Source: Clostridia bacterium
GTDB lineage: Bacteria; Bacillota; Clostridia; Peptostreptococcales; Acidaminobacteraceae
NCBI GenBank assembly: GCA_014859095.1
Contig: JACUUV010000002.1
Coordinates: forward strand, 1-64,000
Direction of reading: 5' to 3'
DNA: 64,000 nt
Below the pieces are notes generated by a model. It was not told where the DNA came from. It searched no databases and saw nothing but the letters and a program-made list of their open reading frames with translations. The position numbers and the translations under genes were made by a program. Below are positions 36,820-46,103 of this stretch, in pieces. How positions within the stretch are numbered: position 1 is the stretch's first letter; each line of letters starts with the position of its first letter.

Positions 36820-36829
36820 TGTTTTTTTA

Positions 36830-37828
36830 CTATTCCAAATCAAATCCATAAATTGAAAACAACATCTTTTCTAGTTCATAAGGATCGTGAATCCAGTAGG
36901 ATACACCTTTAATCATATCCGTGTTGCCAGGTACTGTATAAAAATTAATGTTCTCTGGTTTGAGTACTGCCGCTTTCAAAGAATATGCAAGGGCATTTTC
37001 AAGTGTCAAATCTGTTTTCACATACCTGCTGCTGATAATGGTATTGATGACGGATGGCAACTTGAAACTGAGAGCCTTATTCATCATATAATCTACAAAA
37101 TGTTGTTGTCTTGGAATTCTTTGAATGTCACCCTCTCGAATAGAACCATCGTTGTTTTGTCTGAATCTTAAATACTTGACTGATTCGGCGCCGTTTAAAG
37201 TCTGACGTCCAGCTTTGATATCAATATGAAGTGGGGGTGTATCATAAATATCATCATAAACCATATTGAAAGGGACTGTAACTTCATAGCCACCCAGAGT
37301 ATCCACAATGGCCTCAACAGCTTTGAAATCAACTCTGACATAGTAATCTATGGGAACTCCAAGGAAATCAGAAACATATTGTTTCATCCCGTTCACTCCA
37401 CCGATGTCTTTCATGCCGTAAATGGCATTCATTTTCTTCTGCCCTGGATAATTGTGACCTTCAATATAATAATAGGTGTCTCTAGGAACGGATAAGATGT
37501 CGAGTTGAGGAATCTCAGGATCAAAACTGATAAACATCATGGTGTCTGCCAAATATTCATTCAATCCAAAAGCGATGACATTTATTCGCGATGACTCCGC
37601 AGTGATTTTCTCCAGCTCTGTACGGTCATCATTTTCAGGGTCAATCACCTCAACACCTTTAGAATCAGAGGGTAACGTGCCTTTATCAGGATCAACATTG
37701 GAATCAATTGCAACAGTCGCTGCATCTGAAGGACTATAAAGTGTGTTCAGTGCAAAAAACACACCTCCGAACATTGCTAAAAATCCAACAAATGCCACGA
37801 TGAAAATTTTAAAATACGTTCTATTCAT
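36830..37828 (-). CDS. LytR-CpsA-Psr family wall-polymer ligase
   Basis: Probably transfers undecaprenyl-linked glycopolymers to peptidoglycan outside the membrane. 332 residues: one N-terminal membrane anchor (IFIVAFVGFLAMFGGVFFAL), a low-complexity acidic spacer, then the LCP domain with DTMMFISFDPEIPQLDILSV, the arginine/aspartate pair in SVPRDTYYYI, and KYLRFRQNNDGSIREGDIQR followed by IPRQQ, where arginines bind the lipid pyrophosphate. It is a single gene between a terminator and hbd, with its own candidate promoter. Confidence 0.92.
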   Translation of the reverse strand: MNRTYFKIFIVAFVGFLAMFGGVFFALNTLYSPSDAATVAIDSNVDPDKGTLPSDSKGVEVIDPENDDRTELEKITAESSRINVIAFGLNEYLADTMMFISFDPEIPQLDILSVPRDTYYYIEGHNYPGQKKMNAIYGMKDIGGVNGMKQYVSDFLGVPIDYYVRVDFKAVEAIVDTLGGYEVTVPFNMVYDDIYDTPPLHIDIKAGRQTLNGAESVKYLRFRQNNDGSIREGDIQRIPRQQHFVDYMMNKALSFKLPSVINTIISSRYVKTDLTLENALAYSLKAAVLKPENINFYTVPGNTDMIKGVSYWIHDPYELEKMLFSIYGFDLE

Positions 37829-37869
37829 AAGGTTTTCCTTTCAACAAAATTGCATTTCATATTGTTTCT

Positions 37870-37898
37870 ATTCTATCACAATTGATCCTGTGTCAATT
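37870..37898 (-). promoter_or_regulatory. Candidate LCP gene promoter with inverted repeat
   Basis: Minus-strand TTGACA (37891-37896) and TAGAAT (37870-37875) are separated by only 15 bases. An AATTGA...TCAATT inverted repeat (37880-37898) overlaps the -35. The short spacer may mean a regulated or misjudged promoter. Confidence 0.4.
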
Positions 37899-37923
37899 TT
37901 AAATTTCTGTTACACCCTCTGAA

Positions 37924-38769
37924 TTATTTCTTGTAATTGTAAAATCCTTGTCCCGATTTTCTGCCAAGCTGACCAGCTCTTACCATTTTTCTAAGTAAAG
38001 GGTGTGCTCTATATTTGGAATCCCCAAACTCGTCATACAACACATCCATGATTGCAAGATTGACATCATTTCCAATCAAATCTGCAAGCGCAAGAGGCCC
38101 AATCGGGTGATTGGCACCAAGCATCATGGCTTTGTCTATATCTTCTGCACTAGCTACACCTTCCGCATAAATGCCAACAGCTTCATTGATCATTGGAATC
38201 AAAATCCTGTTGACTACAAACCCAGGTGCCTCTTCGACTTTGACAGGTTCTTTTCCCAATTCTCGGGATATTTCTAGTACAATTTCAGTGGTTTCTTCAG
38301 ATGTTGCAATACCTTTGATGACTTCAACCAACTTCATGACAGGCACAGGATTAAAAAAATGCATGCCAATCACGCGATCCGGTCTATTCGTTGCAGCGGC
38401 TATTTCAGTTATGGAAAGAGATGAAGTATTTGTCGCCAATATGGCTTCACTAGTAACATTTTCATCGAGTTCTTTGAAGATTTTCTTTTTTAGCCCCATA
38501 TTTTCTGTTGCCGCCTCAATGATAAGCGCGCAATCTTTTATGGCTTCAAGTTCAACAGATGTAGTGATTCTACCCATGGCGTCATTCATCTGATCCAGAG
38601 TTATTTTCTCTTTTGCGACCATTTTCTGATACGCTTTTTCAATGCCGGATTTCCCTTTTTCAAGCATAGCACTGTCTATATCCCTCATTACGACTTCGAA
38701 TCCTTTTTGTGCAAGTATCTGAACGATACCCGAACCCATTGTTCCCGCACCAAGTACGCCTATTTTCAT
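37924..38769 (-). CDS. hbd: 3-hydroxybutyryl-CoA dehydrogenase
   Basis: Reduces acetoacetyl-CoA to 3-hydroxybutyryl-CoA with NAD(P)H. 281 residues. The N-terminal Rossmann domain has KIGVLGAGTMGSGIVQILAQ; the catalytic region has ATNTSSLSITEIA and GMHFFNPVPVMKLVEVI with the His of the His-Glu pair; the C-terminal helical domain has GFVVNRILIPMINEAV. It is the last gene of a long minus-strand row, 12 bases after crt. Thiolase, butyryl-CoA dehydrogenase and Etf genes are not in the window, so the pathway is incomplete here. Confidence 0.95.
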   Translation of the reverse strand: MKIGVLGAGTMGSGIVQILAQKGFEVVMRDIDSAMLEKGKSGIEKAYQKMVAKEKITLDQMNDAMGRITTSVELEAIKDCALIIEAATENMGLKKKIFKELDENVTSEAILATNTSSLSITEIAAATNRPDRVIGMHFFNPVPVMKLVEVIKGIATSEETTEIVLEISRELGKEPVKVEEAPGFVVNRILIPMINEAVGIYAEGVASAEDIDKAMMLGANHPIGPLALADLIGNDVNLAIMDVLYDEFGDSKYRAHPLLRKMVRAGQLGRKSGQGFYNYKK

Positions 38770-38781
38770 CGTGTCCTCCTA

Positions 38782-39552
38782 TTAAATCCCTCTAAAGTTT
38801 GATTTTTGCTTATTTATAAAAGCAGACATGCCTTCCTTTTGATCTTCCGATGCAAAACAAAGTCCGAAAAACCCTGCCTCTAGCACATTGCCTTCATTCA
38901 CAGTTTGACCATATCCGGAATCAATCGCTTTCTTGCTGTATTTGACGGCCAGAGGAGCATTGCGCTCAATCGTTGAAGCCACTTCAAACGCATACTCAAG
39001 AACGTCGCCATCTACTACTTTGTTTACCAGCCCCATTTGTTCCGCTTCAGCTGCACCAATCACTTTTCCTGTGAAAATCATTTCTTTTGCACGGGCTAAT
39101 CCAATCAGTTTAGGGAGTCTTTGTGAACCTGAGAAACCAGGCGTTATACCAAGTGTCACCTCCGGTTGTCCCAATTTGGCTTTTGTACCCGCATATCTAA
39201 GATCACAAGCGAGTGCAAGTTCACATCCTCCACCCAAAGCGAATCCGTTGATTGCCGCGATGGTCACTTGATCCAGTCTTTCCAATTTGTAAAAAATCTT
39301 TTGTCCAAAGACACCAAAAGCTCTTCCTTCCTCTGGACCCAGTACCGACATTTCCTTAATGTCGGCTCCTGCAATAAAGGCCTTTCCTTCTCCTGTGAAT
39401 ATCACAATCCCAAGTGATGAATCGGTTGAGATTTCATCCAGCAATACGTCTAATTCCTTCAAAGTCTCCAAATTGAGCGCATTAAGTGCTTCCGGTCTAC
39501 TGAACGTGACGATCCCAACAGCGCCACGCTTTTCGATTTTCAAATGATTCAT
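38782..39552 (-). CDS. crt: Enoyl-CoA hydratase (crotonase)
   Basis: Hydrates crotonyl-CoA or related enoyl-CoAs reversibly. 256 residues: the oxyanion-hole motifs AFIAGADIKEM and NGFALGGGCELALACDLRYAG, the catalytic Glu pair in GGCEL and PEVTLGITPGFSGSQRLPKLIG, and the C-terminal trimerisation helices. Pairing with hbd supports 3-hydroxybutyryl-CoA chemistry. It lies 13 bases after lspA, an unusual partner, so the row may be an accidental operon. Confidence 0.94.
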   Translation of the reverse strand: MNHLKIEKRGAVGIVTFSRPEALNALNLETLKELDVLLDEISTDSSLGIVIFTGEGKAFIAGADIKEMSVLGPEEGRAFGVFGQKIFYKLERLDQVTIAAINGFALGGGCELALACDLRYAGTKAKLGQPEVTLGITPGFSGSQRLPKLIGLARAKEMIFTGKVIGAAEAEQMGLVNKVVDGDVLEYAFEVASTIERNAPLAVKYSKKAIDSGYGQTVNEGNVLEAGFFGLCFASEDQKEGMSAFINKQKSNFRGI

Positions 39553-39565
39553 AGTCCTCCCCTTT

Positions 39566-40018
39566 CTAAAAATCGTATTTCAAAAATATCGTTGAAAAAG
39601 CAAGCAATACGACACCGACTACAACACAGACATCAGCAATGTTGAAAATCGGAAAGTCAATGAACTTGAATTCAAGGAAATCCACAACAAAATTGAGCCT
39701 AACTCTATCAATGAAATTGCCAATGGCGCCTGCAATCACAAATACGAATGCAATCTTGACAACAATCGGGGCATCGGTTCTGATGGCTTTGACCAAATAA
39801 CCCGTCATACCCGCCAAAATCAAAAATGTCAATAATATCAATAACAGTTGCTGATCCCTCAGTATGCTAAATGCCGCACCCGTATTCTCAGTGTATCTAA
39901 ATCCTAAAAAACCTTTAATGAACTCACTTGAAGGTTGATTCATCAAAGCACCTATCGCCCAATATTTTGACCACTGGTCTGCTGCGATTAATGCTGCTAT
40001 CGAAATTAAATATATCAA
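39566..40018 (-). CDS. lspA: Lipoprotein signal peptidase II
   Basis: Removes signal peptides of diacylated prolipoproteins such as PrsA and the FMN-binding lipoprotein in this window. 150 residues with four membrane segments. The catalytic aspartates are in GAIGNFIDRVRLNFVVDFLEF (first Asp in FIDR) and FPIFNIADVCVVVG (second in IAD). ADQWSKYWAI near the N-terminus is also conserved. It lies between cls and crt with short gaps. Confidence 0.95.
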   Translation of the reverse strand: MIYLISIAALIAADQWSKYWAIGALMNQPSSEFIKGFLGFRYTENTGAAFSILRDQQLLLILLTFLILAGMTGYLVKAIRTDAPIVVKIAFVFVIAGAIGNFIDRVRLNFVVDFLEFKFIDFPIFNIADVCVVVGVVLLAFSTIFLKYDF

Positions 40019-40031
40019 AAGACCCTCCTTG

Positions 40032-41585
40032 TTATTGTAGTGGTGAAACCAATCGTCCCAATGCTTCCAAAAATTTTCTTTTTAGTTTGCGATTTTTGAA
40101 CTCTTCGAGAACGAACTCATTGCTGTCTTCCAGATCCTTGAGGAAATCTTCCTCAAGCCTTATGATAACATCTTGATCATATAAGAAAGCATTGACTTCG
40201 AAATTGATCTCCATTGAACGGATATCAAGATTTGCTGTCCCCACAGTCGCAGATAGCCTGTCCACAATCATGATTTTCGAATGAATGAACCCGTTTTTGT
40301 ATTGATAGATTCTAACCCCGGCTTCCAGAAGTTTTTGGATATTGGATTGTGAAGCCCAGTATACAAAAAAATGATCCGGTTGAGAGGGTATGATGATTTT
40401 GACATCAATGCCACTTAGTGCCGCTGTTTTAAGACCCATCATCAGACTGTCCTCTGGCACCAGATAAGGTGTTGTAATCCAAATCTTGTCCTCTGCACTG
40501 GCAATCATCTTATAGAAAGCCTGTAAAATACATTTCCATTCAGAATCAGGCCCAGATGCGGCTATTTGAACCAAGGATTGATGTTGCACCATATTCTCCG
40601 GAAAATACTCAGCACCTTCCACAGTCTGTCTCGATACGAAATTCCAGTCGTTCAAAAAGATGGTTTGAAGCGCATATACCGCCTCCCCCTTTATTTCCAA
40701 ATGGGTGTCTCTCCAAAACGAAAATTTGTCAGATTGACCGAGGTATTCGTCACCGATATTCAGCCCACCCACAAATCCAACAATTCCATCGATAATTGCA
40801 ATTTTTCTATGGTTCCTATAATTCAAATCACGTGAAAAAAGTGGCATCGCCACTTTAAAAAATGGCAATATCTCCACACCTTCATCCCTTAACTCTTTTA
40901 AATAGGATTTCCCGAGCTGCCATGAACCGACATCATCATAGATGACCCTAACCTTAATGCCTTCTTTTGCTTTTTCAATCAATAAAGTTTTAAGCTCATT
41001 GCCGATCTGATCATCCTTAATGATGAAATATTCAAGATGGATATGAGATTTTGCATATTTGATAGACTCTATCATCCGATTGAACTTGCTTAGTCCATTC
41101 GTTAGCACGGTCACCTCGTTGCTCATTGAAAATGGGGCTTTTGCATTTTTAAGCAAGAGTTGCATCAATCTTTTGTTGGATGGATTTTCACTATTGGGAA
41201 GTGTCATGTAATCCAACAACCCGATTTGAATTTCCGCTGCCTTTGCCATACGGTTGGAGTCATTAAGATACTTATGTTTTGCTTTTGTTTTTTTTCGGTA
41301 GCTTCTTCCGAACAACATATAGAAAAAGAAACCCAAGAGCGGCAAGACTATCAATACAATCAACCATGCCAGGGTTCTGGAAGGGTTCTCATTCTCCAAA
41401 AATATGACCAGTCCTATCCACAACACGTTGATTCGAACCAAAACAGGTAAAATTGAAAAAAATGCGTTTAAGATTGGTGATTCAAAGCGAACTTCACTAA
41501 AAGTCCCAAAAGTATAAAGCATGAAAAACAAGCCTACGAACAAGGCTATTATAACGTAAAGAGTTTTTTTCAAGAGCTTTTCCAT
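40032..41585 (-). CDS. cls: Cardiolipin synthase
   Basis: Condenses two phosphatidylglycerols to cardiolipin at the membrane. 517 residues from ATG 41585, which has GAGGTG at good spacing; an upstream GTG is less likely. Two N-terminal membrane segments are followed by a short PLDc_N region (RTLAWLIVLIVLPLLGFFFYMLFG, 41310-41380) and two phospholipase D motifs, HRKIAIIDG near residue 240 and HSKIMIVDRLSATVGTANLD near residue 440. It begins 19 bases after trmB. Confidence 0.94.
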   Translation of the reverse strand: MEKLLKKTLYVIIALFVGLFFMLYTFGTFSEVRFESPILNAFFSILPVLVRINVLWIGLVIFLENENPSRTLAWLIVLIVLPLLGFFFYMLFGRSYRKKTKAKHKYLNDSNRMAKAAEIQIGLLDYMTLPNSENPSNKRLMQLLLKNAKAPFSMSNEVTVLTNGLSKFNRMIESIKYAKSHIHLEYFIIKDDQIGNELKTLLIEKAKEGIKVRVIYDDVGSWQLGKSYLKELRDEGVEILPFFKVAMPLFSRDLNYRNHRKIAIIDGIVGFVGGLNIGDEYLGQSDKFSFWRDTHLEIKGEAVYALQTIFLNDWNFVSRQTVEGAEYFPENMVQHQSLVQIAASGPDSEWKCILQAFYKMIASAEDKIWITTPYLVPEDSLMMGLKTAALSGIDVKIIIPSQPDHFFVYWASQSNIQKLLEAGVRIYQYKNGFIHSKIMIVDRLSATVGTANLDIRSMEINFEVNAFLYDQDVIIRLEEDFLKDLEDSNEFVLEEFKNRKLKRKFLEALGRLVSPLQ

Positions 41586-41604
41586 GAAACACCTCACTCA
41601 CCCA

Positions 41605-42243
41605 TTACCTAAACCTAACTTCCACTCTGAAGATAGGATAACCTTGTGAAGAAAATTTTTCCTCATATTCCGTCATGACATTATCCAGTCCATCCTGCTT
41701 ATGAAGGTCAAGGGATATTTCCCTCATGATCAGGTCCAGTTCTGCAAATTCATTGAGTGAAAACTCAAACAGACTTCTGTTGTCTGTCTTGAAATGAATC
41801 CACCCTTCTTTTTTAAGGACCGTTTTATAATTCGACAAAAATCCCCTATAGGTCAATCTTCTCTTGTAATGCCTTCTTTTAGGCCATGGGTCTGAGAAAT
41901 TCAAGTAGATTCGATCCAATTCACCTTCAGCAAATAAATCAAGAACATGTCTCAAATCAAAGAGTATGATTTTGACATTTTCAAGCCCCGATTCCCTTGC
42001 AAGCTCTGCTGCCTTAAGCGCAACTTCTGTAACCGCATCCGCCATAATAAAGTTGATTTCAGGATGTTTTCTTGCCATACCCACTATGAATCGACCCTTA
42101 CCGCCGCCAAATTCGGCATGAATTGGATGGTTGTTGCCAAAAGCACTCCGCCAAGAACCTTTATGGACTTCCGGCTTTTCGATGAAAAACTCTTCAATGG
42201 ATGCCAAAGCCTCGTAAGCACCAGGTTTTTTTCTAACTCTCAA
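41605..42243 (-). CDS. trmB: tRNA (guanine-N7)-methyltransferase
   Basis: Methylates G46 of tRNA. 212 residues of the TrmB family: AEFGGGKGRFIVGMA is the SAM-binding motif, IILFDLRHVLDLF follows, and NFSDPWPKRRHYKRRL carries the catalytic and tRNA-binding residues. FKTDNRSLFEFSL and the C-terminal YEEKFSSQGYPIFRVEV are also typical. It lies between pyrE and cls. Confidence 0.95.
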   Translation of the reverse strand: MRVRKKPGAYEALASIEEFFIEKPEVHKGSWRSAFGNNHPIHAEFGGGKGRFIVGMARKHPEINFIMADAVTEVALKAAELARESGLENVKIILFDLRHVLDLFAEGELDRIYLNFSDPWPKRRHYKRRLTYRGFLSNYKTVLKKEGWIHFKTDNRSLFEFSLNEFAELDLIMREISLDLHKQDGLDNVMTEYEEKFSSQGYPIFRVEVRFR

Positions 42244-42267
42244 TTCTACACCTCATATCTTTATTAT

Positions 42268-42897
42268 TCAATCCGTAAAAATCCTCGGATTTTCTTTCCA
42301 CTTCATCAACGACTCAAGAGAAGAGCCCTCGATATAACCCATTCTAACAGCTATGGGCAACAAAGTTTCGTAATCGGTCAAAGTTGCATAAGGAATGCCC
42401 TTTTCAGAAAACCGATCCTCCACTTGTGCAAAATTGTAACTGAAAATGGCAAGTACGCCCAATACTTCCGCCCCTTCATTTACAAGTGCCTCACATGCTT
42501 GAATCGAACTACCACCTGTAGACAACAGATCCTCAATCAAAACAACTTTTGAATTTTGAGGTAAAACGCCTTCTGTTTGCTTTCCTTTGCCATGCCCTTT
42601 TACGCTGCTTCTCACATAAACCATGGGAAGATTCATTTTTTGTGCTACAAAAGCCGCATGAGGGATACCTGCTGTCGCTGTACCCGCTATAATTTCAACA
42701 TCTGGAAAGGTATCCCTGATCAAAGTGACAAAGCCCTCGGCAATTTTGTCCCTTACATCCGGATAACTGATGGTCATCCTGTTGTCACAATAAACGGGTG
42801 ACTTGATTCCAGACACCCAGGTGAATAAATTGTTTTCGTCAACAACCGTTACAGCTTTAATCTTAAGTAAAGATTCTGCAATCTCATGTGATAACAT
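42268..42897 (-). CDS. pyrE: Orotate phosphoribosyltransferase
   Basis: Joins orotate and PRPP to give orotidine 5-phosphate in pyrimidine synthesis. 209 residues: PVYCDNRMTISYPDVRDKIA, IIAGTATAGIPHAAFVA, YVRSSVKGHGKGKQTEG (the flexible loop with catalytic lysines) and the PRPP loop VVLIEDLLSTGGSSIQACEAL. It stands alone from other pyr genes, nine bases after the DUF4015 protein and 24 bases before trmB. No PyrR attenuator was seen. Confidence 0.95.
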   Translation of the reverse strand: MLSHEIAESLLKIKAVTVVDENNLFTWVSGIKSPVYCDNRMTISYPDVRDKIAEGFVTLIRDTFPDVEIIAGTATAGIPHAAFVAQKMNLPMVYVRSSVKGHGKGKQTEGVLPQNSKVVLIEDLLSTGGSSIQACEALVNEGAEVLGVLAIFSYNFAQVEDRFSEKGIPYATLTDYETLLPIAVRMGYIEGSSLESLMKWKENPRIFTD

Positions 42898-42906
42898 ATT
42901 GCCTCC

Positions 42907-44466
42907 TTATTTTTCTATAAATGCATTCTTTGAATATCTGTTCCCAGCGTTCCAAACCAAATACTCGTTGATGCCATTCGCTTTGAGTGCATCAATCTGT
43001 GCTCTGACTTCTGGCACGCCATACCTTATATACCCTTTTACCCATGGGGCAGTGAAATCTTGAATCCATGGTCTAATCAGTCCCGGAGTCTCCAAATTTG
43101 AATCCCTTTTGAAAGCGTCCTTCATTGACCTGTCAATCGTTTCATAAGGAAAAGCATCCGGAACGGAAAGACCGAAATTATTGGGACCGTAATGGCTTGG
43201 ATACATCATTGGACACATGTAATCCACCACATTGGAAATACCTTCCCATTGCTGCCCTATACCAACATCGTCTAAAGCTGTTGCAGCCCAACCGAAAACA
43301 TCCGCCGCCACATAGACTTCATATGGAGACAGTTCGGAATAAGCATATTTCAAGAACTTTTGTACGGTTGCCATGTGCGATTCTTCTTCCTTGTTTCTGT
43401 AATCCATCCTGCTTTTATTGCCGATTGCCGGATATCTCACGTAATCAAACTGAATCTCATTGAAACCGTATTCAGCTGCTTCCTTAGCGATCCCGACATT
43501 GTATTCCCAAAGAACCCTATCATGTGGAGATGCCCAGATCAAGCCATCTGCATCGCTATAAAGAGATCCTGAATCTTTATAAACGATAGCCCTTTCGGTA
43601 TGCGTCTTCGCATAGATCGGGGATTTGAATGTCACTATTCTGGCAATCAGATAGATTCCACGATCCTTCATTTCCTTTACAAACGATTCCATATCTTTGA
43701 TATAAACATGATTGTTTGCCTCAGGGTTGAATTTTTCCGCGGATTCTGAATAAAACAACAGATAACCGTTGTCATCTTTGACATCGATGACCATGGCGTT
43801 GAGTTCGGTTTCTTCAATCAGTGTATAAAGATCCTGCAAACGATCTCCTCTGGCTGAATGCCCGGTGACATAAACACCCTTTACATCTATTTTGGGATTG
43901 GATTCAAAAGATCCGTTTTTTTGAACTGCCGCATAATCCACATCCTCAATAGGTCTAACGATAAAATCGCTAAGCGACTTTCGAACACTACTCGATTCAA
44001 TATATCCCAAAACAACTTCCGAGTCGATGTCTGACTTGATTTCCATTTTTTTGATCTCACCCGACTCATCTTTCAGATATTCCGAAACATATACTAAAGT
44101 CTTTTCATCAAGTGCATCCACTTCAACAGCATCTTCTGTTGGCTTATCCCATACTTTGGTCCTGTCATTACTGATATAATAAGAGTTTTCTTTGATATCA
44201 GCGAGTTTTTTTTCAAGTTCCGCGGCCTCAGCTTCAACTCTCGCCTTTTCTTCGGCTTCAAGTCTTAATTGCTCTTTACGTTCATTCTCGGCTTCAATCC
44301 GCTCCTGTTCTGCGATAGCCGCTTGCTCCTCATCATTTAGAGTGCTTTTGACCTTACCCGGATTGGTTTCATCTCCCACTGTCGTTCTCAGCTGATTAAA
44401 AGTGAATCCCGCCATGACAACAATCAGTATTGCAGCGATAGTTATCATAAGTCCTTTCTTTTTCAT
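42907..44466 (-). CDS. DUF4015 putative glycoside hydrolase, membrane-anchored
   Basis: 519 residues. An N-terminal membrane helix (LMITIAAILIVVMAGFTF) is followed by a Glu/Ala/Arg-rich coiled coil (about 40-95), an SH3-like part (about 100-165) and the DUF4015 TIM-barrel domain (about 195-519). Family segments include VKGVYVTGHSARGDRLQDLY, MVIDVKDDNGYLLFYS, IYLIARIVTFKSP, GFNEIQFDYVRYPA, where acidic residues resemble glycosidase catalytic acids, and MCPMMYPSHYGPNNFG. The domain is predicted, not shown, to cleave polysaccharide. It is the first gene of the pyrE-to-hbd row and divergent from the beta-CASP gene. Confidence 0.85.
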   Translation of the reverse strand: MKKKGLMITIAAILIVVMAGFTFNQLRTTVGDETNPGKVKSTLNDEEQAAIAEQERIEAENERKEQLRLEAEEKARVEAEAAELEKKLADIKENSYYISNDRTKVWDKPTEDAVEVDALDEKTLVYVSEYLKDESGEIKKMEIKSDIDSEVVLGYIESSSVRKSLSDFIVRPIEDVDYAAVQKNGSFESNPKIDVKGVYVTGHSARGDRLQDLYTLIEETELNAMVIDVKDDNGYLLFYSESAEKFNPEANNHVYIKDMESFVKEMKDRGIYLIARIVTFKSPIYAKTHTERAIVYKDSGSLYSDADGLIWASPHDRVLWEYNVGIAKEAAEYGFNEIQFDYVRYPAIGNKSRMDYRNKEEESHMATVQKFLKYAYSELSPYEVYVAADVFGWAATALDDVGIGQQWEGISNVVDYMCPMMYPSHYGPNNFGLSVPDAFPYETIDRSMKDAFKRDSNLETPGLIRPWIQDFTAPWVKGYIRYGVPEVRAQIDALKANGINEYLVWNAGNRYSKNAFIEK

Positions 44467-44533
44467 AGCATCTCCTCGATTCCCAGATTAGTCATACAGA
44501 CTCTATTCTATTTTAGCAAACCCCACGCTTAAA

Positions 44534-44542
44534 TGCTATAAT
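44534..44542 (+). promoter_or_regulatory. Promoter of the beta-CASP nuclease gene, extended -10
   Basis: TGCTATAAT (TATAAT at 44537-44542) about 33 bases before the start codon. No clear -35 hexamer was found. Confidence 0.5.
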
Positions 44543-44574
44543 ATATGTATCGAATATTATGAATGGAGGAGCAA

Positions 44575-45972
44575 ATGCGTATTCAGTTCTTAGGTGCCGC
44601 AGAGCACGTTACAGGATCCATGTACCGAATTGAATCAAATTCGAAAATTTTTTTGCTGGATTGTGGACTATTCCAAGGGAACATAGAAGAAACCACTCTC
44701 AATGCATTTTACAAGGAACTCGATCCAAGTGCAATTGATTTTGTTATATTGACCCATGCACATATAGATCATTCCGGTCGCCTGCCGTTACTCGTAAAAC
44801 AGGGATTCAAGGGAAAAATTTTTTGTACGTATCCGACTATGCAGCTTGCCGAAATCCTTCTCAGGGATTCCGGAAAAATTCATGAAGTGGAAAACGAATG
44901 GGAGAACAAGAAGCGCAAGCGCTCCGGTCTCGAAACCATTGAACCTCTATACACCGAGGAAGACGCCATAGAAACCATTCAATATCTATATCCGCTTGAA
45001 TACGGCAAACGTATGGATTTAGGCGATGATATGTATTTTGAATACAAAAATGCTGGACACCTGCTTGGTTCATCCATAGCGGTCATTAACTTTTCCCATG
45101 ATGGGCAAGACAAAACCATTGTCTTTTCAGGTGATTTGGGAAATGGCACAAGTTTTCTCGAAGAGCAACCTGAATCCGTTGAAAAAGCGAATTATCTCAT
45201 CGTTGAATCCACATATGGCAACAGATCCCACGAAGGCATTTCTGAACGTGGGGAGAATCTGATCGCCATCATTCTGAAGGCTTATGAGGAAAATGGTACT
45301 GTTCTGATTCCATCTTTTGCCGTGGGAAGGACTCAGGAAATTCTTTTCGAAATCAACCACTATATACGGACACATGACAACGAGCAATCCAAGGTGTTGA
45401 ACCAAATTCCGATTTATCTGGATTCTCCACTGGCACTCGATGCGACTGAGATCTATTCAAAACACAGCGCATATATGAGTGAACTGATTCAAACCTACGG
45501 TGAAAGTCCATTCAAACTCAAGAATCTCCACATCATCAATCATGTAGAGGATTCCATTGCACTCAATTTCAACACCTCTTCCAAGGTCATCATTTCGGCC
45601 AGCGGCATGTGCGAGGCGGGACGAATCAAACACCATCTCAAACACAACCTTTGGAAACCGAATACTCATGTGATTTTCGTTGGTTACCAAGGTGAAGAGA
45701 CTCTCGGAAGATCCATCCTGACGGGAACCAAAACGGTTCGAATCATGGATCACGAAATTGCCGTCAAAGCAAAGATTCACGAAGTCACCGGATTTTCAGG
45801 ACATGCCGATGAATCTCAGCTTACAAACTGGGTGACGGGAATTAAAGGACTTGAAAAAGTATTCGTTACTCATGGAGAAGTTGAAAGCAGCCATTATTTT
45901 GCGGATAAACTCAAGACCGAGTATGGTCTAGACACTTATGTACCCAAGTTGTACGAGATAGTAGAATTTTAA
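44575..45972 (+). CDS. Beta-CASP metallo-beta-lactamase-fold RNase
   Basis: Predicted RNA-processing zinc nuclease related to CPSF73/Ysh1. 465 residues from ATG 44575, which follows GGAGGAGCAA; the in-frame ATG at 44563 overlaps that site. The metal motif THAHIDHSGRLP (HxHxDH) lies near residue 55, GHLLGSSIAVI supplies another His, and FSGDLG the Asp. The beta-CASP part has the LIVESTYGNRSH and ISASGMCEAGRIKHHL motifs, and VTGFSGHADESQL with the last His closes the site. It is monocistronic. This family differs from RNase J, and its targets in bacteria are little known. Confidence 0.92.
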   Translation: MRIQFLGAAEHVTGSMYRIESNSKIFLLDCGLFQGNIEETTLNAFYKELDPSAIDFVILTHAHIDHSGRLPLLVKQGFKGKIFCTYPTMQLAEILLRDSGKIHEVENEWENKKRKRSGLETIEPLYTEEDAIETIQYLYPLEYGKRMDLGDDMYFEYKNAGHLLGSSIAVINFSHDGQDKTIVFSGDLGNGTSFLEEQPESVEKANYLIVESTYGNRSHEGISERGENLIAIILKAYEENGTVLIPSFAVGRTQEILFEINHYIRTHDNEQSKVLNQIPIYLDSPLALDATEIYSKHSAYMSELIQTYGESPFKLKNLHIINHVEDSIALNFNTSSKVIISASGMCEAGRIKHHLKHNLWKPNTHVIFVGYQGEETLGRSILTGTKTVRIMDHEIAVKAKIHEVTGFSGHADESQLTNWVTGIKGLEKVFVTHGEVESSHYFADKLKTEYGLDTYVPKLYEIVEF

Positions 45973-46025
45973 AAGAAGGTGCTGAAGCAAAACTTATTTA
46001 ACTAGTCTTGCATCAGCACCTTCTT
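45973..46025. terminator. Bidirectional terminator after the beta-CASP gene
   Basis: Perfect 13-bp arms (45973-45985, 46013-46025; AAGAAGGTGCTGA and complement) with an inner GCAA/TTGC pair. A T-rich stretch follows in both directions. Confidence 0.8.
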
Positions 46026-46071
46026 ATTTATGTTTACAAATTAACAACTCAGTGGCATCTTGAAATGTCTG

Positions 46072-46102
46072 CTGAGACGCTAGTAAGTTTGCGCTGCAAA
46101 CT
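46072..46102. repeat. Intergenic hairpin repeat element, copy 2
   Basis: CTGAGACGCTAGTAAGTTT (46072-46090) matches copy 1 in 18 of 19 bases. The hairpin AGTTTGC-GCT-GCAAACT (46086-46102) keeps pairing although bases differ from copy 1 (CC/GG became GC/GC). It lies one base past the end of the minus-strand membrane protein gene. Confidence 0.6.
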
Positions 46103-46103
46103 C

